In this document: one piece after another, positions 54,389 through 63,835 of the stretch
Position numbering within the stretch: the stretch's first letter is position 1
How the letters are laid out: each line of letters begins with the position of its first letter
Assembly (NCBI RefSeq): GCF_002939305.1
Contig: NZ_MVDI01000007.1
Span: forward strand, 1-64,000
Length of the DNA stretch: 64,000 bases
Direction of reading: 5' to 3'
DNA from: Chroococcidiopsis sp. TS-821
Lineage (GTDB): Bacteria; Cyanobacteriota; Cyanobacteriia; Cyanobacteriales; Chroococcidiopsidaceae
Program-made: the position numbers and the translations under genes
The notes under the pieces: generated by a model
Told to the model about the DNA's origin: nothing
What the model saw: only the letters and a program-made list of their open reading frames with translations
Databases searched by the model: none

Positions 54389-55408
54389 TTACTCAAATTC
54401 ACCCAAAATTTTTACTTCTGGCTCTAACAAAATTGACCAATGCTGCTGTACTTGGTCTTGAACGTAGTTAATTAGCTGCAAAATGTCGCTAGCTTTAGCT
54501 CCGCCACAGTTAAGAATAAAGTTAGCGTGGCGTTCAGCGATTTGCGCACCACCAATTTTGTAGCCTTTGAGACCTGTTTGCTCGATTAACCATCCAGCAG
54601 TGTACGGCAAAGGATTGCGGAACACGCTACCACAACTTGGGAGATGGTACGGTTGAGTCTTGCGGCGTTGTTCGAGATGTTGGCTAGTCGTTGCTAAAAC
54701 TTGTTCAGGGTCAGCACCTGGTTGCAGTTGAAAGGTGGCTTGAGTTACTAAACGCAAAGGTTTACCCAAACTAGCAGCAATGTTTGCTTGTAGTGCAGAT
54801 GTCCGATAGCGGTATTCTAGTTGCTCTGGCGTAAGCGTTTCTACCTCACCGTTAGGAGAAAGAACCTGAGCGCTTACTAAGATATCAGCGATACAGCTTT
54901 TATGCGCGCCAGCGTTCATCACTACCGCGCCTCCAACGCTACCAGGAATACCCACAGCCCATTCTAAGCCTTGCCAGCCACGTTCAGCTGCTTGCCATGC
55001 TAAACGCGGTAAAGGTTCTCCCGCAGCAACTGTGACTTGACCAGTTATGAAGTTGAATTCAGTATGACGCAAATGGCGCGTACCAATGACTAATCCAGGA
55101 ATACCGCGATCGCTGACGAGTAAATTAGAACCTGCACCTAATAGTGTTACTGCTAAACCTTCGGCGTTAGCCCATGCAAAACTTGCTTGTAACTCTTCTA
55201 GATTACGCGGTGCTACATACCATTGTGCAGGACCGCCAACGCGAAACGAGGTCAGCGTTGCTAGCGGAATTTGCGATTTTATAACACAGTTAGTATTAGG
55301 TAAATATATAGATTTGACCTCACTAGCGCTTAATTGCTGCACTTTAGTCACAATTAAAGGCGAAGCCTTGCTATCGATAGAATTCAGATTTGCTTGCGAA
55401 ATATTCAT
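54389..55408 (-). CDS. murB: UDP-N-acetylenolpyruvoylglucosamine reductase
   Basis: 339 residues. MurB is the FAD enzyme that reduces UDP-GlcNAc-enolpyruvate to UDP-MurNAc. The N-terminal ~40 residues are variable. The FAD domain follows ([57 protein letters not shown]), then YRYRTSAL with the substrate Tyr/Arg. The catalytic Ser lies in CGSVFRNP and the final Glu region is [18 protein letters not shown]. It lies 88 bp after murC in the same direction. Confidence 0.96.
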   Translation of the reverse strand: MNISQANLNSIDSKASPLIVTKVQQLSASEVKSIYLPNTNCVIKSQIPLATLTSFRVGGPAQWYVAPRNLEELQASFAWANAEGLAVTLLGAGSNLLVSDRGIPGLVIGTRHLRHTEFNFITGQVTVAAGEPLPRLAWQAAERGWQGLEWAVGIPGSVGGAVVMNAGAHKSCIADILVSAQVLSPNGEVETLTPEQLEYRYRTSALQANIAASLGKPLRLVTQATFQLQPGADPEQVLATTSQHLEQRRKTQPYHLPSCGSVFRNPLPYTAGWLIEQTGLKGYKIGGAQIAERHANFILNCGGAKASDILQLINYVQDQVQQHWSILLEPEVKILGEFE

Positions 55409-55496
55409 AACAGCACAATAATTCGAGGTGGAGGTATGAGGAGAATGAATTTAAACCACGAAAGCGAACAATTAATACGTCAAGTTTTCTTGCGGA

Positions 55497-57017
55497 TCAA
55501 AGCTCCTCGGCTCCCCTAGATAGGCGAATCGAGTTCATCACCTCTGGAATAACTTGATTCAAGTTTCCAGCCCCAAGAAATAGAGCCATATCTCCTGGCT
55601 GTAAAGTTTGAGTGAGGTATTCACAAATTGCTGTTAAAGTAGGCTGAAAGCTAACGTGCGGATGATTTTCAGCAACCATCGCTGCAAGTTGCTCCCCACT
55701 AATTTGCCCTGGATTCAGTTCGCCTGCACTGTAAATTTCGCTGATGACTGCAATATCAGCATGGTTAAACGATCGGGCAAACTCTGGTAAAAATGCCAGC
55801 GTGCGGCTGTAGCGGTGCGGTTGAAATATCGCCACAATCTTGACGTTTTCTTTTGCCTGTAAACGAGCCGCAGCTAAAGTAGCGCGAATTTCGCTTGGGT
55901 GATGCGCGTAGTCATCGATAAACAAAATACCGTTTATTTCTCCGCGCAGTTCAAAGCGACGGCGAGCGCCTGTAAACGAGGCGATACTGGCGGAAATCGT
56001 GGCAAAGTCTAATCCCAGTAATCTACCAACTGCGATCGCAGCTAGCGCATTGCTAAGGTTATGTTGACCTAATAAACGGAGGTTAAGGACACCTAGTACT
56101 TCTCCTTTTTCCCAAACGCGCGCAATCGTACCAGATGCACCATACTCGATATCGGTAACAGTATAGTCGGCGTTGGTATCAGGATTGAGGCTATAGCTAA
56201 TTGCGGGGTGGAGGCGATCGCGTACAGTTTCGCAATCAATGCACCCGACTAACATTTGACAGCGATCGGCAAAAACTTGGAACGTCTGCACAACTTCTTC
56301 CAACGTCCCGTAGTGATCCGGATGATCTAATTCGATATTAGTAACAACACCAATCGCTGCAGAAAGCTTAATGAGCGAACCATCAGATTCATCTGCTTCA
56401 GCGACAAGATATTCGCTTTGTCCTAATCTGGCATTCCCTTCCCAAGCATTCACTTCGCCACCAACCACAATTGTTGGGTCAAGTCCTGCTTGCAGTAGCA
56501 TATAACCAATCATGCTACTTGTTGTTGTTTTACCGTGCGTTCCCGCAACAGCAATACTTCGATAATCTTTAATAAGTGCTGCTAAAAGGTCTGCGCGATG
56601 AAATATAGGACACCCTAAATCAAGGGCGGCGCGATATTCTAAATTACTTGTATTAATAGCAGTTGAACAAATAACTTGCGGTAAACTCGTGCGTGTATCG
56701 GTCACTAGACTTTCTAGTGAGCTATAAGGTGTTAGTAGTACTGAAGTACTATTTGCTCGGCTTCGTGGCGTTAACAATTCTTGACAATCGGGCGAATTTT
56801 GTGGCAAGAAAAATGTCAGATTTGTTGCTTCTTGCTTGTCAAAAATATTGACTCCTAATGCCTGCAATCGTTGCGTTATATGACTTGAACGAATATCCGA
56901 ACCTGATACAGGTATGTTCCGCTTAGCAAGAATATACGCAAGAGCAGACATACCGATGCCGCCAATACCAATAAAATGAAATGGCTTACCGCTAAAATCA
57001 ACAGAATTCAGTAGCAT
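55497..57017 (-). CDS. murC: UDP-N-acetylmuramate-L-alanine ligase
   Basis: 506 residues from the ATG at 57015-57017, behind GGAAGGAG; an upstream start would add 13 poor residues. MurC adds L-Ala to UDP-MurNAc. Motifs: FHFIGIGGIGMSALAYILAK, ATP loop VAGTHGKTTTSSM, DESDGSLIKL, NIELDHPDHYGT, LGQHNLSNALAAIAVG and DDYAHHPSEI. Residues ~65-110 (SPDCQELLTPRSRANSTSVL and following) are a low-complexity insertion between DKQEATNLTFF and LPQVICSTAINTSN. The murC-murB pair is a usual cyanobacterial operon. Confidence 0.96.
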   Translation of the reverse strand: MLLNSVDFSGKPFHFIGIGGIGMSALAYILAKRNIPVSGSDIRSSHITQRLQALGVNIFDKQEATNLTFFLPQNSPDCQELLTPRSRANSTSVLLTPYSSLESLVTDTRTSLPQVICSTAINTSNLEYRAALDLGCPIFHRADLLAALIKDYRSIAVAGTHGKTTTSSMIGYMLLQAGLDPTIVVGGEVNAWEGNARLGQSEYLVAEADESDGSLIKLSAAIGVVTNIELDHPDHYGTLEEVVQTFQVFADRCQMLVGCIDCETVRDRLHPAISYSLNPDTNADYTVTDIEYGASGTIARVWEKGEVLGVLNLRLLGQHNLSNALAAIAVGRLLGLDFATISASIASFTGARRRFELRGEINGILFIDDYAHHPSEIRATLAAARLQAKENVKIVAIFQPHRYSRTLAFLPEFARSFNHADIAVISEIYSAGELNPGQISGEQLAAMVAENHPHVSFQPTLTAICEYLTQTLQPGDMALFLGAGNLNQVIPEVMNSIRLSRGAEEL

Positions 57018-57309
57018 TTTTGCTCCTTCCACACCACACCACAGCATACTGCACAAATGTTAGGCGATATCATATCAAGAATTTCTTTTTTTCGGGAACT
57101 CTCTTACTTGAGATTTCTTACTCTACGTAGAGTTATATTTATTGCTACTTTTTCGGCTTCAGTACACTCCTTAAGAAGTACGAAGTCACTTTTCTGGCAG
57201 TTCAATAGTTATTGCTATACCCCGAGCTAAATCATTTGCCCTGTATTAAATCACTAAAGTTAAAAATTAGCGATACTAACTTTTGAACCTTAATGCGCTA
57301 CGCGATTCA

Positions 57310-57960
57310 ATGCAGTACTCAAGGCATAAAGTAGGAATTTTGGGAGGCACTTTCGATCCAGTACATTGGGGGCATTTGCTGATTGCAGAAGCTGCTGTCA
57401 GCCAAGCTAATCTCAAGCAAGTTATTTGGGTTCCTACGCGCTATCCGCACTACAAAAATGCAACAGCATTCGAGCATCGTTGGCAAATGGTGCAGATGGC
57501 GATCGCTGATAATCCCGCATTTAAGATTGCTCCAGCAACGGTAAATAGTACTGAAAAATCCTATGCGATTCAGACTCTCATCGACCTCAAAACGCTTTAC
57601 CCCAACAATCAATGGTCTTGGATTGTTGGTTTAGATGCATTTGAAACTTTGCCGCGTTGGTATCGTCGCCAAGAACTCATCACTGAGTGTCAGTGGTTAG
57701 TAGCCCCTCGACTGCCAGCGACACTTAAGCTAGAGCAGTCTAAAGCGATCGCCACCCACAGTCAGTTATTTTGCGAACAAATTGTGCAAAAATTAGAATC
57801 GCAAGGATTAAGCATTGACTGGCAAATTTTGCATCTACCGTATGTCGGAATTTCATCGAGCTTGATTCGGTCACTGTGCCGCGATCGCTTATCAATTCGG
57901 TATCTGGTGCCAGAAGCCGTACGGCTCTATATCAACAAATACAAGCTCTACTCGCGTTAA
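57310..57960 (+). CDS. nadD: Nicotinate-nucleotide adenylyltransferase
   Basis: 216 residues from ATG 57310 (a TTG at 57283 is also in frame). The nucleotidyltransferase signature is VGILGGTFDPVHWGHLLIAE, with the (H/T)xGH motif, and the second ATP motif is GISSSLIRS near the C-terminus. GLDAFETLPRWYRRQEL is typical of NadD. It adenylates nicotinate mononucleotide in NAD synthesis. It is divergent from murC. Confidence 0.93.
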   Translation: MQYSRHKVGILGGTFDPVHWGHLLIAEAAVSQANLKQVIWVPTRYPHYKNATAFEHRWQMVQMAIADNPAFKIAPATVNSTEKSYAIQTLIDLKTLYPNNQWSWIVGLDAFETLPRWYRRQELITECQWLVAPRLPATLKLEQSKAIATHSQLFCEQIVQKLESQGLSIDWQILHLPYVGISSSLIRSLCRDRLSIRYLVPEAVRLYINKYKLYSR

Positions 57961-58087
57961 TTTTTGATAAATTCTAATATTTCTTATCGTCTTGCCGCGC
58001 GCAAGTTATAATGTATCACCCTTTGCGATATGATCTGCTTCAAGAATAGGTAATCATTGTTTAGTAGATACCAGAGGGCAAGACGCT

Positions 58088-59101
58088 GTGATTAGAGTCG
58101 CGATCAACGGTTTTGGACGCATCGGGCGTAACTTTATGCGCTGTTGGATAGGTCGAGAAAATAGCAATATCGATCTCGTCGCTATCAACGATACTTCTGA
58201 CCCACGAACCAACGCTCACCTGCTGAAGTATGACACTATGCTGGGGACGTTGAAAGATGTCGATATCAGTGCGGATGACAATTCGATCGTCGTTAATGGC
58301 AAGACCGTTAAATGCACATCGGATCGCAATCCAGAAAACTTGCCTTGGAAAGAATGGGAAATTGACCTGGTTATTGAATCAACAGGTGTTTTTACCAGCA
58401 GAGAAGGGGCAACGAAGCATTTAAACGCTGGCGCCAAAAAAGTTCTAATTACTGCTCCAGGCAAAAATGACGATGGTACTTTTGTTGTTGGTGTAAACCA
58501 TCATGAATACGACCACGACCAACACACTATTATCAGCAACGCGAGTTGCACAACAAACTGTCTTGCGCCGATCGCCAAAGTTCTCCATGAGAAATTTGGC
58601 ATCATTAAAGGCACAATGACCACCACGCACAGCTACACTGGAGACCAGCGTTTACTTGACGCGAGTCACCGCGACGTGCGCCGAGCCAGAGCAGCGGCAA
58701 TGAACATTGTCCCGACTTCGACAGGAGCTGCTAAAGCAGTTGCACTTGTCTTGCCAGATCTCAAAGGTAAGCTCAATGGCGTTGCATTGCGCGTACCCAC
58801 TCCCAACGTATCCATGGTAGATTTTGTCGTTCAAGTTGAGAAAGAAACTTTTGCAGAAGAAGTTAACCAAGCGCTCAAAGACGCTGCGGAAAACTCGCTC
58901 AAAGGTATTTTGGCATACAGTGACTTACCACTTGTTTCCTCGGACTATCAAGGTCATGATGCCTCATCAATTGTCGATGCTAGCTTAACCTTGGTTATGG
59001 GTAGTGATATGGTGAAAGTGATGGCATGGTACGACAACGAATGGGGCTACAGCCAGCGCGTATTAGACTTGGCTGAGCTTGTTGCCCAAAAGTGGAAATA
59101 G
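58088..59101 (+). CDS. gap2: NAD(P)-dependent glyceraldehyde-3-phosphate dehydrogenase
   Basis: 337 residues from GTG 58088. The Rossmann motif [19 protein letters not shown], catalytic Cys154 in [17 protein letters not shown], and [20 protein letters not shown] with the phosphate-binding region are complete. The sequence character ([20 protein letters not shown]) is that of the photosynthetic Gap2 form, which works in the Calvin cycle with NADPH. A hairpin after the stop may be its terminator. Confidence 0.95.
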   Translation: MIRVAINGFGRIGRNFMRCWIGRENSNIDLVAINDTSDPRTNAHLLKYDTMLGTLKDVDISADDNSIVVNGKTVKCTSDRNPENLPWKEWEIDLVIESTGVFTSREGATKHLNAGAKKVLITAPGKNDDGTFVVGVNHHEYDHDQHTIISNASCTTNCLAPIAKVLHEKFGIIKGTMTTTHSYTGDQRLLDASHRDVRRARAAAMNIVPTSTGAAKAVALVLPDLKGKLNGVALRVPTPNVSMVDFVVQVEKETFAEEVNQALKDAAENSLKGILAYSDLPLVSSDYQGHDASSIVDASLTLVMGSDMVKVMAWYDNEWGYSQRVLDLAELVAQKWK

Positions 59102-59172
59102 GTAGTGTGGGAGGTCAGAGGTCGGGGGTCAGAAATCAGAAAGAACCGTGATATCGACCTTGACTGAAAGAC

Positions 59173-60183
59173 CTAAAAATGTTGAAATCCCCGTTTGAGG
59201 CTAAGAACTTCATCGGGGATTTTTCTTGTTTGGTCGATGAGATAAACTGCAGGATCGTTGGTTATCTCTCCAACAATAGCAGCACCGTTACCCAAGTGCT
59301 GTACTAATGCTTGTGCTGAATCGCGAGGCAAACATAAAACTAACTCAAAATCTTCACCACCGTACAACGCCCAATCTAAGGCTTGTTGAGATGACCAATT
59401 TTTAAGCTCGTCGGGAAGAGGAATTAAACTGCGTTCTACTCTTGCGCCTACTTGACTCATCTGACATATTTGCAGTACAGCATCTGCTAAACCATCACTA
59501 CTATCCATTCCCGCAACACGAATGCGATCGCTGGTATTTTTGGTTTGACATATTACCTCCCATAAAACCGGTAGCACGTCTAATCGAGGTTGGGGGCGTT
59601 GATGCGCTTGAATGAGCCTTTGTTGAGCGCTATTACTTAACGTTTGTCTTAATTCTGGCTGTAGCAATAGTTCTAATCCAGCACGTGAAGCACCGTGTAC
59701 TCCAGTAACGACGATCGCATCTCCGACTTGAGCAGTGGAACGACGAATAGTATACTTAGGATCGACTTCGCCAAATGCTGTAATTGCGATAGTCTTGACG
59801 GGAGAACGGCAGACATCGCCGCCAATTACGGTAGTGGCAAATTTTTGCAAGCATTGAGTGATTCCTTGATAGAGTTGCTCGATCCAAGTAATAGATGTAT
59901 CGCCAGGAATGCCCAAAGCAATTGTAATTCCTAAGGGGTAAGCACCCATTGCTGCTAAATCGGATAAGTTAGCCGCAGCCGCCCGCCAGCCCGCATCTTC
60001 CGGTGAGGTTGTGCGATCGCTAAAATGAACTCCATCAACTAACATATCAGTTGTCACAACCAAAGATTTTCCTGGTTGCGTGGCGATGACTGCTGCATCG
60101 TCTCCCACAACGTCTGGCGGACAAAATTGCTGCAACCGCTCTAACAGCGCTTTTTCCCCTAATTCTTTAACGAGTTGTGACAT
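59173..60183 (-). CDS. thiL: Thiamine-monophosphate kinase
   Basis: 336 residues. ThiL phosphorylates thiamine monophosphate to the diphosphate cofactor. Motifs: DVVGDDAAVI, VVTTDMLVDGVHF, GWRAAAANLSDLAAMGAYPL, GGDVCRSP, VGDAIVVTGVHGASRAGLEL, MDSSDGLADA and YGGEDFELVL, all typical of the PurM-like fold. The ATG at 60181-60183 lies inside the end of ispD (17-bp overlap), so translation is probably coupled. Confidence 0.95.
   Translation of the reverse strand: MSQLVKELGEKALLERLQQFCPPDVVGDDAAVIATQPGKSLVVTTDMLVDGVHFSDRTTSPEDAGWRAAAANLSDLAAMGAYPLGITIALGIPGDTSITWIEQLYQGITQCLQKFATTVIGGDVCRSPVKTIAITAFGEVDPKYTIRRSTAQVGDAIVVTGVHGASRAGLELLLQPELRQTLSNSAQQRLIQAHQRPQPRLDVLPVLWEVICQTKNTSDRIRVAGMDSSDGLADAVLQICQMSQVGARVERSLIPLPDELKNWSSQQALDWALYGGEDFELVLCLPRDSAQALVQHLGNGAAIVGEITNDPAVYLIDQTRKIPDEVLSLKRGFQHF
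59185..59224 (+). terminator. Candidate gap2 terminator lying inside the 3' end of thiL
   Basis: AAATCCCCG (59185-59193) pairs with CGGGGATTT (59214-59222) over a 20-nt loop and is followed by TT on the plus strand, so the stem ends in a T-run (ATTTTTC). It lies about 85 bp after the gap2 stop but within the last codons of thiL on the other strand. On the minus strand it is coding and would not act as the thiL terminator. Confidence 0.5.
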
Positions 60184-60865
60184 TTTGTAGCCTTTGTTGC
60201 AGAATAAATTCTGCGATCGCTAAATCGACCGGAGTTGTCAGCTTGAGGTTTGTTTCTTCGCCTTCTACAATTTTGACGGTTAGCCCGCATTTTTCAAACA
60301 ACGCAGCATCATCGGTCACTTCCCACGCTTGGCGGCGTGCTTCTTCATGACATTGTTTGAGTTTTGCCACATCAAACGCTTGTGGAGTTTGAGCTGCCCA
60401 AAGATGCTGCCTTTCTGGTGTACTTTGAATATTACGCGCTGCATCGACGACCTTAATCGTGTCCTTTACTGGAACTGCTGCAATTAAACCCGAACAATGG
60501 CGAATTTCCTGGGCACAGCGATCGAGCAATTCCGGAGTTGCCAAACACCGCGCCCCATCATGAATCAGAACTTGTTTTGCGTCGCTTGGCAGCGCCTGTA
60601 AGCCGTTATAAACTGATTCTTGACGTGTTGCCCCTCCCGCGATCAGTTGCGTCGGTTTTGTTAGCGATACATTAGCCAAAATTTCTTTGATATCTAACCA
60701 ATCGGATGGCTGTGCAATAATACCTATCCAACTAATTTGTTGACTGGCTTCGGCAGCAAGCAGTGTCCAAGAAAGTAAAGGTTGCGATCGCAACGACAAA
60801 AACAGTTTATTGCGATCGCTTCCCATCCGACGTCCTATTCCTGCGGCTGGAATTAATAAATGCAC
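60167..60865 (-). CDS. ispD: 2-C-methyl-D-erythritol 4-phosphate cytidylyltransferase
   Basis: 232 residues. IspD makes CDP-methylerythritol in the MEP isoprenoid pathway, which supplies carotenoids and the phytol tail of chlorophyll. The nucleotide-binding N-terminus LIPAAGIGRRMGSDRNKLFL is followed by GGATRQESVYNGLQAL, VLIHDGARCL, AVPVKDTIKVV, LWAAQTPQAF and DDAALFEKCGLTVKIVEGEE. It overlaps thiL by 17 bp. Confidence 0.96.
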   Translation of the reverse strand: MHLLIPAAGIGRRMGSDRNKLFLSLRSQPLLSWTLLAAEASQQISWIGIIAQPSDWLDIKEILANVSLTKPTQLIAGGATRQESVYNGLQALPSDAKQVLIHDGARCLATPELLDRCAQEIRHCSGLIAAVPVKDTIKVVDAARNIQSTPERQHLWAAQTPQAFDVAKLKQCHEEARRQAWEVTDDAALFEKCGLTVKIVEGEETNLKLTTPVDLAIAEFILQQRLQNVTTR

Positions 60866-61062
60866 AGTTGTCCTCGTGTCTTAGTTTAAATGTTGCTCAA
60901 ATATCCATATTTTTGCACTTTTCCTTCAACAATTAAACTTCTTTTGCTCTACCGATCGTTTTTAAGTAAAAATCTCTCAATATAGGTTGTAGAGCTTTTG
61001 CTAACAACAATTCCTACTGCTAGAAAACTTATTCAATCAGCGATACCAGCTACAATTAAATT

Positions 61063-62580
61063 CTACTGAACGTTAGTAAATGTAATTTTATATCTTTTAC
61101 GATTTGGAAAAGTATTCAAGTTGCTAACTTGTTGATTTTGAATTAGTCCTGTATAGAAATAAGGACGAATACTTGCTGTGGATGATTGCCCTGGAAAAGC
61201 GTAATGAAGAACAACGGGTTTATTTTGCAAAGCTTGAGTTGTTATATAAGCAACTAATGCTTGTTCTGTAGCATGATAACCATGATTCCACGCATCTATT
61301 TTAGGACGATATTGAACTTTAGCTCCTGATGCTGTTACTTCAGGATAAGTTTCATAATATTGATAATCTACCATATTGTTTAACCAAAAATTATAGGTTT
61401 TTACTAAATATTCAGTTAAAGCTGGATTTCTTAAACTCAAGGTAGCTGTCATCTGATTCATCTCGTTATACATCCACGCAACTTTTTTGCCATTAACATC
61501 TACTGAGCCATCAGGTTTTAGGAGCGTTGCCCAAGAACCAGTACTATTAACATAAGCTTTTTGTAAAACTTTAGGAGCTTGAATTTCTGCGAAAGCCATT
61601 AACCCTGTGTTGTTGGTCATTTTTCCTACTAAATATATGAACCAAAAAGCTTTACAGGTATGACCCAAATCTACATTTGAAAAACTTCCTCCCACATCTC
61701 CTTGTCGCCAAAACAAATTATGTTCGCTACTGTAGAATTTGTCATTCATAATTTGCACAATTCGCAAGGCATCTGCTTTCCATTGAGATTGGAGAGGTTC
61801 TGGTAATAAAGGAGTTACTAGAACCATATAAGTATTTAGCTGATCCAACTGTGCTGTCAAACTCTTTAAGTTTGATACTTTACTCCACTTCAGCATGCCT
61901 AAATTAGGATCGTAGTAATTGTTAAATATATTATTTTTTAGTTTAATAATATCTTGCAAAACACTTTCGTCGCGAGTTAAATAATAGTAAAATGATAAAC
62001 CTAAGCCAGCATATGCCAAGTGCTGAGTGTCTCTTTGCGATTCTACAGGTTTAGGAATACCATTTTCTAGATAAGTTGCTACACTTCCATTAGACTCAAA
62101 CGCATTTTTTCTAATATAATTTACTCCACTTCTAGCAAGTTGAAGCATTCTTTCATTACCAGTAAGATGGTAGGCAACGCCATAAACATAAGTTTGCCGA
62201 GCTTTAGCTACAATATATTCTTTGTTAAGATCGTTTTTGATCCATGGTGATGCATTTAAAATTTCTGGGCAGGGTTTACTAGGATTCCAAAGCGAACCAT
62301 TGTTACAACGAAAGGTAGGAAAATTGCCCACTGGATTGCCGAGTGCAGATGACATTGTCCAAAATGGCATAATTTCTTGGTTGACGTGTCGTAGCCATCT
62401 TTGACCAGAAGGTAAATTATTGATAACCCCTGGATTAAACGCTGCGAGTTTTAATTCGTTTTTATTAGCTCGTGTTTCAGGAGTAAGTTTAATAGATTGT
62501 CTAGCGTAGATTGCTGGTGCTATTCCAAATAAAAAACAGAGACTAAAAACAGAAGTTTTCAACAATAAACTACGTGCCAT
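61063..62580 (-). CDS. Secreted epimerase-fold (AGE-like) protein
   Basis: 505 residues from ATG 62580 behind AAGGAG. The N-terminus is a Sec signal peptide (LLLKTSVFSLCFLFGIAPAI, cleavage near YARQ). The mature protein is rich in helical repeats of the (alpha/alpha)6 type seen in N-acylglucosamine 2-epimerases: ARQTYVYGVAYHLTGNERML, DTQHLAYAGLGLSFYYYLTR, FWRQGDVGGSF, DLGHTCKAFWFIYL, and WNHGYHATEQALV with the His pair. Family members epimerise or isomerise sugars in the cytoplasm, so an exported version suggests a different role, such as glycan processing. Substrate unknown. Confidence 0.75.
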   Translation of the reverse strand: MARSLLLKTSVFSLCFLFGIAPAIYARQSIKLTPETRANKNELKLAAFNPGVINNLPSGQRWLRHVNQEIMPFWTMSSALGNPVGNFPTFRCNNGSLWNPSKPCPEILNASPWIKNDLNKEYIVAKARQTYVYGVAYHLTGNERMLQLARSGVNYIRKNAFESNGSVATYLENGIPKPVESQRDTQHLAYAGLGLSFYYYLTRDESVLQDIIKLKNNIFNNYYDPNLGMLKWSKVSNLKSLTAQLDQLNTYMVLVTPLLPEPLQSQWKADALRIVQIMNDKFYSSEHNLFWRQGDVGGSFSNVDLGHTCKAFWFIYLVGKMTNNTGLMAFAEIQAPKVLQKAYVNSTGSWATLLKPDGSVDVNGKKVAWMYNEMNQMTATLSLRNPALTEYLVKTYNFWLNNMVDYQYYETYPEVTASGAKVQYRPKIDAWNHGYHATEQALVAYITTQALQNKPVVLHYAFPGQSSTASIRPYFYTGLIQNQQVSNLNTFPNRKRYKITFTNVQ

Positions 62581-63160
62581 ATTTCATCTCCTTGAATACT
62601 TATAACTTATAAAAACTGATTAGAATTAATCAACTACATAAAAAGTAATTGGAAAAAAGCTTTTTGCTCGTGCAACAAATACAGTTAAGTAAGTAGCTAA
62701 AACAAATATGTAGTTGAGAAGCACTGACAAGACATTTATTGCAAAACAAAAGAATTAAAAAAATCTTTTAATATGCAAATTAAAAACTTATCGTACTCGC
62801 GTAAGGTTTAATTAACAAATATTTGTTGTTAAAATCAGGAAGAATAAATGGTAGGGAACTAACTACACCACTAATATATAAGCAAGAAATAAAGCTCTCT
62901 TAAGTTGTAAAAAAAATTATTTTATCTATATAAAATTTCTGCAGACTATTACGAATTAATATGATTTAATAATTTTTATTCGCTACTATTGATTATTTAA
63001 AAATGAATCATTCTGGTTAAAATTCTAAAAAGAAAAAGTAGTATCAGCAGACTTGATAACTACAATCTTGCTAAAGTATGCCCAAGCGTTGCAGAAAAGT
63101 GCTAACTTCAGTTAGAGAAAGGTAGTGTTCATCTACCATTGGCAGTGAGAAAAGTGTTCA
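62581..63160. other. AT-rich divergent intergenic region
   Basis: 580 bp between the secreted epimerase-fold gene and smpB, on opposite strands. No ORF of note. A short hairpin GGTAG-tgttcat-CTACC (63121-63137) lies just before smpB and could affect its translation start. The remainder is very AT-rich with no recognisable RNA gene. Confidence 0.5.
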
Positions 63161-63625
63161 ATGAGTGACAACGACGGTTATAAAGTTATTAGCGAAAATC
63201 GGCAGGCACGCTTTCTTTACGAGATACTAGAAACCTATGAAGCAGGCATTCAACTAACGGGAACAGAAGTCAAGTCAGTGAGAGAAGGCAAGGTTAACTT
63301 ACAAGATGGCTATGCCTTGATTCGTAATGGTGAAGCGTGGTTGCTTAATGTCAATATATCGCCTTATACAGGTAGCGGACAGTACTTTAACCACGAGCCG
63401 CGCCGGACACGCAAGCTGTTGTTGCACAAAGAAGAAATCCGCAAGCTCATCGGAAAAGTAGAACAGCAAGGCTTAACCTTAGTACCGTTGAAAATGTATC
63501 TGAAACGCGGTTTAGTCAAAGTTAGCATTGCGCTTGGCAGAGGGAAGAAACTTCACGATAAGCGAGAAGCTCTAAAGCGCCGTCAAGACCAACGCGATAT
63601 TCAAAGAGCAATGAAGAACTATTAG
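63161..63625 (+). CDS. smpB: SsrA-binding protein
   Basis: 154 residues. SmpB escorts tmRNA to stalled ribosomes in trans-translation. Motifs: ISENRQARFLYEILETYEAG, IQLTGTEVKSVREGKVNLQD, GYALIRNGEAWLLNVNISPY, NHEPRRTRKLLLHKEEI, LVPLKMYLKRGLVKVSIALG and the basic tail GKKLHDKREALKRRQDQRDI. The tmRNA gene itself is not in the window. Confidence 0.96.
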   Translation: MSDNDGYKVISENRQARFLYEILETYEAGIQLTGTEVKSVREGKVNLQDGYALIRNGEAWLLNVNISPYTGSGQYFNHEPRRTRKLLLHKEEIRKLIGKVEQQGLTLVPLKMYLKRGLVKVSIALGRGKKLHDKREALKRRQDQRDIQRAMKNY

Positions 63626-63835
63626 GCGGATATTGCCTTAAAATAGAAGTGAACAGTACATGCCTTGTGAAACTCTAGTAATTTACTGCCTTCTGCGGTA
63701 AATTAGCTTGCATGTAGGCACGTACTTCTTGAGTAGTATATTCAGGCAAGAAAGGTTTATAGCTCAAGGGTGATTTTACTTAATTGCTCAATCGTTAAGG
63801 TAGGGATTGAGAGATGAGACAAGGAGCTTGTAGCT

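Noticed and set aside
62581-63160. Possible small RNA gene in the AT-rich gap before smpB
   Set aside because: Only a 5-bp hairpin is visible, with no terminator or conserved RNA pattern I can recognise.
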